A stretch of DNA of 64,000 nt from DATATJ01 sp963789075 (GTDB lineage: Bacteria; Acidobacteriota; Vicinamibacteria; Vicinamibacterales; CAVVIG01): contig CAWBJQ010000004.1 of assembly GCA_963789075.1 (NCBI GenBank), positions 1-64,000 of the forward strand. Direction: 5' to 3'. The notes under the pieces are model-generated. The model did not search any database. It was given only the letters and a program-made list of their open reading frames with translations, and was not told the DNA's origin. Position numbers and translations under genes: made by a program. Shown here one piece after another: positions 58,835 through 64,000 of the stretch. How positions within the stretch are numbered: the stretch's first letter is position 1; every line of letters begins with the position of its first letter.

Positions 58835-59398
58835 TCACGTATTCGCGGCGGCAAGAACGTCCTGGGTGCTTCGGACCGTCGCGAACTCACCATGAAGACT
58901 CGCCAACGCGACGCGATGCATGAGATCCGCGCTGTAAAGGGTTCCGTCCGGGCCGCGTCGCTCAAAGGTCGCAGTCGCATCCTCGACGACGGTGACTGTG
59001 AAACCGAGGTTTCCTGCCATTCGCGTCGTCGTCGACACGCAGTGGTCAGTGGTGAGCCCGGCGACGACGAGCGCGTCGATTCCATGGGCGCGCAGATACG
59101 CTTCGAGATCGGTCCCGATGAAGGCACTGTTGACATGCTTTCGGAAGACAGGCTCGTCCGCGTTCGGCAGGGCCTCGACCTTGAAGGCGTGACCTGGTGC
59201 GTCCTCGCGGAGTGGGGAATGAGGTTCGAGCGACAGGTGCTGGACGTGGATGACGGGCAACCCGTTGGCGCGCCACACCGCGAGCAGATCGGCGATCCGC
59301 TGTTCGGCGTCCGGATTATTGCGCGCGCCCAAACGCGGATCGTCAAGCCCCTGCTGCACGTCGATCAGGAGTAAGGCGGCGCCGGATGACAGACTCAT
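58835..59398 (-). CDS. Isochorismatase-family cysteine hydrolase
   Basis: 187 aa, intact; GGAGG precedes the ATG. The catalytic triad is present: Asp13 in LLLIDVQQG, Lys87 in EPVFRKHVNSAF and Cys120 in GLTTDHCVSTTTR, with the non-prolyl cis-peptide region VAGLTTD. Closest in layout to the nicotinamidase/N-carbamoylsarcosine-amidase-like branch; substrate unknown. Monocistronic. Confidence 0.92.
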   Translation of the reverse strand: MSLSSGAALLLIDVQQGLDDPRLGARNNPDAEQRIADLLAVWRANGLPVIHVQHLSLEPHSPLREDAPGHAFKVEALPNADEPVFRKHVNSAFIGTDLEAYLRAHGIDALVVAGLTTDHCVSTTTRMAGNLGFTVTVVEDATATFERRGPDGTLYSADLMHRVALASLHGEFATVRSTQDVLAAANT

Positions 59399-59704
59399 TG
59401 AGGACCTCCGTGCAGAGCACGCGCGGATGAGTGGCGAGTGCGCTGGTCAGCGGCGACGCGTTGCCGCCACCGCAGCCGGTCGTTGTGGCAGCGTACTCCG
59501 CGATCCGCGCGTTGACCAGATCGGTGGTCCGATCCATCCAGCTCGACGGTGGACTGCTATGTCGCAACGGTGACCGAGGCCTCTGCTAGACTGATCGCAC
59601 GTGGTACGGAGCGTTCCGTTCGAGCCACGCGACCGAGTGACGCCTCGCTTCGCAAGACTTGGACCCCGCGCACTGCGCACCGGGTTCAAACGGAAGAGAG
59701 CCAC
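59399..59704. other. Intergenic region with no recognised gene
   Basis: About 305 bp between the divergent isochorismatase-type gene and the PAS kinase. Open frames here are Arg/Thr-rich without family signatures. It should hold both promoters; no clear -35/-10 pair, repeat or hairpin was identified. Confidence 0.4.
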
Positions 59705-61546
59705 ATGCCCGTGTCGACGGATCACCAAGCGCTCCTTCAGGCGGTCGTCGATTCCTCGAACGACGCCATCATTGGCACAGACCTTCGCGGAGTCATCACA
59801 CTGTGGAACGAGGCGGCCGAAAAGTTGTTCGGCTATCTACGCGCCGACATGCTGACCAGATCGACGGCCCGCATCGTCCCGCTCGACCGGCAAGACGAGG
59901 AAGCCGAGTTGGCGGCGCGGGCGCTGCGAGGCGAGCGCGTCGAGCATCGTGAAACGACTCGTGTGACGAGAGGCGGCGATCGGATCGACGTCTCGCTGAT
60001 CGTCTCACCGATTCGAGACAGCAGCGGCAACCTGATCGGGCTGTCGCACATCGTGCGAGATGTGACGCAGCGAAAGTCGACCGATCGGCAGGCCCTTCAT
60101 TTGACTGCGCTCGTCGACTCGTCAGACGATGCGATCGCGAGCAAAGATCTGAACGGCATCGTCCAATCATGGAATCGCGCCGCCGAGCGCATGTTCGGTT
60201 TCACCGCGGCCGAGATCGTCGGCCGCTCGATTCGCACGATCATTCCTGAAGATCTCTGGCCTGAGGAGGACGAAGTGCTCAGGCGCGTGCGAGCCGGCGA
60301 CCGCGTCGAGCACTTCACCACCATCAGACGCCGCAAGGACGGCGTTCTCGTGCCCGTGTCCTTGACGGTCTCACCAATCAGCACTGCTGAGGGTGTCATC
60401 ATCGGCGCCTCGAAGATCGCTCGCGACATCTCCGAGCGAAGCGTCCTGGAACGGCAGGCGAGTCGCCTGGCCGCGATTGTAGACTCGTCGGACGACGCCA
60501 TCATCAGCAAAGATCTTGACGGCATCGTCCAAACCTGGAACCAGGCCGCCGAGCGCATGTTTGGATTCACGGCGGAAGAGATGATCGGTACATCCATCAC
60601 CCGCATCATTCCCGGCGATCGTCTGCCGGAAGAAGCCGAGGTTCTGGCCCGCATTCGAAGTGGGCAGAGCATCGACCACTACGAGACCATTCGTCGTGCG
60701 AAGGATGGGACGATGGTCCCTGTGTCGCTCACGGTGTCGCCGATCTGCGACGGCGACGGCAACGTGGTAGGCGCGTCGAAAAGCGCGCGCGACCTCTCGG
60801 CCCTGAGCATCTATGCAGACACGCTGGAACAGACGGTCAGAGATCGGACCGCAGCCTTGGAAAAGGCGAACGCGCAGCTGGAGGCATTTGCAAATTCCGT
60901 CTCGCACGATCTGCGAGCCCCGCTGCGCGGAATGCAGGGTCTCGCGTACGCCCTGCTCGAGGACTACGCGGCCGATCTGGACGAGCGCGCGCGAGATTAC
61001 GCCACCCGAATCATCGACGAATCGAAGTTGTTGGACCAGCTCATTCAGGATTTGCTGGCGTACAGCCGCCTGACCCACATCGAGGTCACGTTGGAGCGTG
61101 TCGACGTGCGGGGGGCCATCGAGGCGGCTCTCCACAACCTCCGTCGGGATATCTCTGAGAAGAACGCCACGGTACAGATCGCTGGAGACATGCCGGTGTT
61201 GCGGGCCAACCGAACGTTGTTGGTTCAGGCCTTGACGAATCTGCTGTCGAACGCCTTCAAGTTTGGCGGCGATCGTCCGGCGGTCGAAGTGCGGGCGCAG
61301 GAAGGGGAGGGCAGCGTCCGCATTTCTGTGGAAGACCACGGGATCGGCATCGCTCCGCAGCACCACGAGCGGGTGTTCCGCGCGTTCGAGCGGCTGCACG
61401 GTGTCGAAGCATTTCCAGGCACTGGGATGGGACTGGCGATCGTGCAGCGCGGCATCGAGCGGTTGGGCGGCCGGGTCGGCGTCGAATCGGCCGAGGGGCG
61501 AGGGAGCCGATTCTGGATCGAACTGCCTCGCACGGAGGCGGCGTGA
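59705..61546 (+). CDS. Triple-PAS sensor histidine kinase (bacteriophytochrome-like C-terminus)
   Basis: 613 aa, intact, soluble. ATG 59705 after GGAAGAG. Three PAS/PAC units begin VVDSSNDAIIGTDLRGVITL (~13), VDSSDDAIASKDLNGIVQSW (~138) and VDSSDDAIISKDLDGIVQTW (~260); units two and three are near-copies. A short coiled coil (DRTAALEKANAQLEAFAN) leads to HisKA with His401 in SVSHDLRAPLRGMQG and HATPase_c with NLLSNAFKFGG, DHGIGIAPQHHERVFRAFER and GTGMGLAIV. No haem- or flavin-specific residues could be assigned. Its stop overlaps the hybrid kinase start (TGATG), so the two act together. Confidence 0.93.
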   Translation: MPVSTDHQALLQAVVDSSNDAIIGTDLRGVITLWNEAAEKLFGYLRADMLTRSTARIVPLDRQDEEAELAARALRGERVEHRETTRVTRGGDRIDVSLIVSPIRDSSGNLIGLSHIVRDVTQRKSTDRQALHLTALVDSSDDAIASKDLNGIVQSWNRAAERMFGFTAAEIVGRSIRTIIPEDLWPEEDEVLRRVRAGDRVEHFTTIRRRKDGVLVPVSLTVSPISTAEGVIIGASKIARDISERSVLERQASRLAAIVDSSDDAIISKDLDGIVQTWNQAAERMFGFTAEEMIGTSITRIIPGDRLPEEAEVLARIRSGQSIDHYETIRRAKDGTMVPVSLTVSPICDGDGNVVGASKSARDLSALSIYADTLEQTVRDRTAALEKANAQLEAFANSVSHDLRAPLRGMQGLAYALLEDYAADLDERARDYATRIIDESKLLDQLIQDLLAYSRLTHIEVTLERVDVRGAIEAALHNLRRDISEKNATVQIAGDMPVLRANRTLLVQALTNLLSNAFKFGGDRPAVEVRAQEGEGSVRISVEDHGIGIAPQHHERVFRAFERLHGVEAFPGTGMGLAIVQRGIERLGGRVGVESAEGRGSRFWIELPRTEAA

Positions 61547-63111
61547 TGGCGGCTGAAGCCACCAGGGTCGTTCTGATCGACGATAACCCCCAGGATCGAT
61601 TTCTGGCGATACGGGCGCTGACTGCCGAGTTTCCCGATCTCGAAGTGCGCGAGGTTCGGAATGAGGTTGAATTCGAGGCGATTCTCGAGGCGCTCGACGC
61701 GGATGTCGTCATCACGGACTACCAGTTGCGGTGGAGCGACGGATTGAAAGCCCTGGCGGCCGTCCGCGAGGTCGCCAGCGACGTGCCCGTTGTGATGTTC
61801 ACTCACACGGGCAGCGAGGAGATCGTCGCCGAGGGTTTGCGCGCGGGCCTTTCAGATTACATCGTCAAAACGCCGACTCATTATGGGAGGCTCGCCCATG
61901 CCGTTCGGATCGCGTTGAGAGACGCAGCCATGAGCCGCAACGAGCGAGAGGCCCGAGCGCGCGAGCGGGACGCGCTACGCACGGCTGAAGAGGCGCTGCG
62001 AGTGAAAGACGAGTTTCTCGCCACGCTCTCTCACGAGCTTCGGACCCCCTTGAACGCGGTCAGCGGATGGGTGCAAATCATGAAGGCGAGCCCCGAGCCG
62101 CACCGCATCAACCGCGGGTTGCTCGCCATCGAACGCAACACCGCCGCGCTGCAGCGGCTGATTGAAGATCTCATGGATATGTCGCGGATGGTCACCGGCC
62201 ACCTGGCGCTGGAGGTTCGTCCGACCGACTTTCGCAAGGTGCTCGACGCGGCCCTCGATTCGGTTCGTCCGGCGGCGCAAGCCAAGGACGTCGAGCTCGA
62301 GGTCATCGCGCCATCCGGACTCGAGCCGGTGGCCAGCGATCCGGATCGTCTGCAACAGGTGGTGTGGAATCTGCTTTCGAACGCCGTCAAGTTCACGCCT
62401 GGCGGTGGACGAGTGATGGCGACGCTCAGCGAAGCGGACTCGGCCATCGAGCTGGTCGTCGCGGACACCGGCCCGGGGATCCGCCACGAGTTTCTGTCTC
62501 GCGTATTTGAGCCGTTCGCCCAGCAAGATCCGAGCACCACCCGTGTCCACGGCGGTTTGGGGCTGGGTCTGGCCATCGTCCGTCACCTGGTGGACGTGCA
62601 CGGCGGCAGCGTCTCCGTGGCCAATGTTGAGGGCAAAGGCGCCGCATTCACGGTGCGCATACCGATGGCCAAGGCGCCGCGGGCTGTGGACATCGCGCCT
62701 GTTTCGCCAGCGATCGGCACACGACTCGCCGGCGTCCGCGTGCTCGTGGTCGATGACGACGCCGACGGCTTGGAAGTCGTGGAGCAGATTCTCGAGGACG
62801 AAGGCGCGGTCGTGACGGCCGTCAACAGCGCGGCTAATGCGTACGAGGTGCTGAGCCAGAGACACGACCTCCTCATTTGTGACATCGCGATGCCGCAGGA
62901 AGATGGCCTGGACTTCATTCGGAGGGTGCGAGCCGACAGCCGTCCCGATATCGCGTCACTCCCGGCCGTGGCGATGACGGCATATACGAAGGATCACGAT
63001 CGGCTGCGGACGCTGGAGGCCGGATTTCAATTTCACCTTCCGAAACCGGTGGCCGCGACAGATCTCGTTCAGGCCGTCGGCTTCCTCATCGCTCCGGTTT
63101 CCGAGCGATAG
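61546..63111 (+). CDS. REC-HisKA-HATPase-REC hybrid kinase
   Basis: 521 aa, intact. N-terminal receiver: VVLIDDNPQDRFLAIRAL, acceptor Asp58 in DVVITDYQLRWSDG, Lys in DYIVKTPTHYG. A coiled linker (NEREARARERDALRTAEEAL) leads to HisKA with His163 in TLSHELRTPLNAVSGW. HATPase_c: NLLSNAVKFTPGGGR, DTGPGIRHEFLSRVFEPFAQ and HGGLGLGLAIVRHLVDVHGG. C-terminal receiver: RVLVVDDDADGLEVV, Asp446 in LLICDIAMPQEDG, FHLPKPVA. The first receiver is well placed to accept phosphate from the upstream PAS kinase, giving a four-step relay; that is inference. Confidence 0.93.
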   Translation: MAAEATRVVLIDDNPQDRFLAIRALTAEFPDLEVREVRNEVEFEAILEALDADVVITDYQLRWSDGLKALAAVREVASDVPVVMFTHTGSEEIVAEGLRAGLSDYIVKTPTHYGRLAHAVRIALRDAAMSRNEREARARERDALRTAEEALRVKDEFLATLSHELRTPLNAVSGWVQIMKASPEPHRINRGLLAIERNTAALQRLIEDLMDMSRMVTGHLALEVRPTDFRKVLDAALDSVRPAAQAKDVELEVIAPSGLEPVASDPDRLQQVVWNLLSNAVKFTPGGGRVMATLSEADSAIELVVADTGPGIRHEFLSRVFEPFAQQDPSTTRVHGGLGLGLAIVRHLVDVHGGSVSVANVEGKGAAFTVRIPMAKAPRAVDIAPVSPAIGTRLAGVRVLVVDDDADGLEVVEQILEDEGAVVTAVNSAANAYEVLSQRHDLLICDIAMPQEDGLDFIRRVRADSRPDIASLPAVAMTAYTKDHDRLRTLEAGFQFHLPKPVAATDLVQAVGFLIAPVSER

Positions 63112-63151
63112 CCGCATTGGGAGTTTCGCGGCAATCGGCGGGGGCGAGACG

Positions 63152-64000
63152 TCAACGAGAACCGACGAGTCCCTGGACTGAATCAATCAGCTTCTTCGGA
63201 TCGTAGCCCTTCCCGTCCTTGAAGACGATCTCCACGTTTTCGATGTCTGCGATCCGCCGGCTCGGGTCGCCGCCAACGACGATGATGTCCGCTTGCTTGC
63301 CGGACTTCAGCGTGCCGATTCTCGCGCCCTCGCCCATGAAGTCGGCGCCGTTCTGGGTCTGGATATGGATCGCCTCGAGCGGACTGAAGCCGGCTTCGAC
63401 GAGCAATTCCACCTCGCGCTCATCGCCAAACCCGGCCACCGCGCCGCCGTTGCCCGTCGGATCGAGGCCGGCCAGCAGTGTGCCGCCAGCTTTCACGAAG
63501 GCTCGTTCGAATGCCATCTCCCGCTTCAAGCGGGCTAGCCCAGCGTCGGTTGTTCTCGCGCGGGCAATCAGATAGTCCGTCCTGGCGAGCGGCGACAGGA
63601 CATCGAGCAAACGCTGCTGCAATGGTGGACGATTCGCTGCGCCCGCCTCGGCGACCGGCAATGTTGAATCGATGGCCACCTTATGGTTCACGAGATAACC
63701 GATCAAGTCCTGCACCGGTGCTGAATCAATGGGCGGGTTGGACTCCGCGCCCTCTCCCTGCGGACACGTATCCAGTTGTTTGCCGGGGACAAAGTCCGTG
63801 CTGGTCCCGAGACCATGTTCGAGACTGTCGATTCCGAGGTCGGTCGCTTCACGAAATGTCACCGAGCACAGATGTCCCGTCACCTTGAGGCCGCGCGCGT
63901 GCGCAGCCTTGATCGCGGCTCCGAGCTGCGCGCGAGTGATGTTGGTGTAGGCCTTGAACGACGTGAAGCCAAGGTCGGCCCAGTAGTTCACCAGTCGAAC
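63152..64000 (-). CDS. Amidohydrolase-superfamily protein, N-terminus cut by window edge
   Basis: C-terminal ~282 residues of a metal-dependent hydrolase. Present: ADLGFTSFKAYTNITRAQLG (Lys region), GLKVTGHLCSVTFREATDLG (His), IDSLEHGLGTS (His), GGTLLAGLDPTGNGGAVAGF (Asp) and the composite-domain end RIGTLKSGKQADIIVVGGDP. The first metal motif (HxH) must lie beyond position 64000. It is of a different subgroup from the two paralogues at 29 and 38 kb (insert DTCPQGEGAESNPPIDSAPV). Convergent with the hybrid kinase. Confidence 0.88.
   Translation of the reverse strand, partial: VRLVNYWADLGFTSFKAYTNITRAQLGAAIKAAHARGLKVTGHLCSVTFREATDLGIDSLEHGLGTSTDFVPGKQLDTCPQGEGAESNPPIDSAPVQDLIGYLVNHKVAIDSTLPVAEAGAANRPPLQQRLLDVLSPLARTDYLIARARTTDAGLARLKREMAFERAFVKAGGTLLAGLDPTGNGGAVAGFGDEREVELLVEAGFSPLEAIHIQTQNGADFMGEGARIGTLKSGKQADIIVVGGDPSRRIADIENVEIVFKDGKGYDPKKLIDSVQGLVGSR

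Noticed and set aside
1..64000. tRNA, rRNA, CRISPR arrays, transposases, integrases or prophage genes
   Set aside because: None were recognised on either strand by reading; no regularly spaced repeats or terminal inverted repeats around a transposase frame were seen.

Overview
The window is high-GC DNA from a Gram-negative bacterium. The gene set points to Acidobacteriota, most likely a Vicinamibacteria-type soil or sediment lineage: two carboxypeptidase-regulatory-domain TonB receptors, the DUF1592/DUF1552/ankyrin triple, GMC plus subunit-3 and PQQ dehydrogenases, Asp-box (VPS10/sortilin-like) exported proteins, several amidohydrolases, RMD1/YagE and DUF2934 proteins, and two RND pumps. The taxonomic call is inference from gene content only. 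No rRNA, tRNA, CRISPR array, integrase or insertion sequence was seen.

A strong caveat applies throughout: many genes are broken by one-base indels. Where the reading frame could be rebuilt, nearly all are single extra bases outside homopolymers. They are dense at 5.9-6.8, 9.7-14, 26.3-28.4, 40.8-43 and 50-56 kb and absent from long stretches (for example 21.5-26 and 32.9-40.8 kb). This looks like uncorrected sequencing error rather than pseudogenes, so broken genes are annotated here at full reconstructed extent.

Layout. 0-9.5 kb: an unrecognised protein, an exported cupin, methylmalonate-semialdehyde dehydrogenase facing a VOC protein across a strong hairpin, an exported M24 peptidase, an aldo/keto reductase, and a GAF-GAF sigma-54 activator convergent with a small NHLP-clan (Os1348-like) peptide gene that has its own good -24/-12 promoter. 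9.7-17.9 kb: a membrane-glycolipid module (PMT/ArnT-type transferase, ChbG/YdjC deacetylase, DPM1/ArnC-like GT2, secreted protein, LPG-synthase-like flippase) followed by a TonB receptor. 18-26 kb: a NarL-type two-component system divergent from an AcrAB-OprM-type pump. 26.2-45.7 kb: a near-consensus sigma-70 promoter, a TonB receptor, then ten tightly packed or overlapping genes for exported oxidoreductases and hydrolases (amidohydrolase, PQQ dehydrogenase, gluconate-dehydrogenase-type subunit 3, GMC oxidoreductase, Asp-box protein, second amidohydrolase, DUF1592 cytochrome, DUF1552 protein, ankyrin protein, Asp-nucleophile alpha/beta hydrolase). This reads as one pathway for import and periplasmic breakdown of an unidentified compound.

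45.7-49 kb: two DUF190 genes (three DUF190 domains) and a FluC/CrcB fluoride channel, divergent from an RMD1-family protein, plus small conserved genes. 49.4-56.2 kb: Dps, then PadR-TolC-RND-adaptor, a second efflux system with an atypical proton relay. 56.3-59.4 kb (minus strand): OprO/P-type porin with a structured leader, a very acidic small protein overlapping a SYLF protein, a one-TM peptide and an isochorismatase-type hydrolase. 59.7-63.1 kb: a three-PAS histidine kinase overlapping a REC-kinase-REC hybrid. The right edge cuts a third amidohydrolase.
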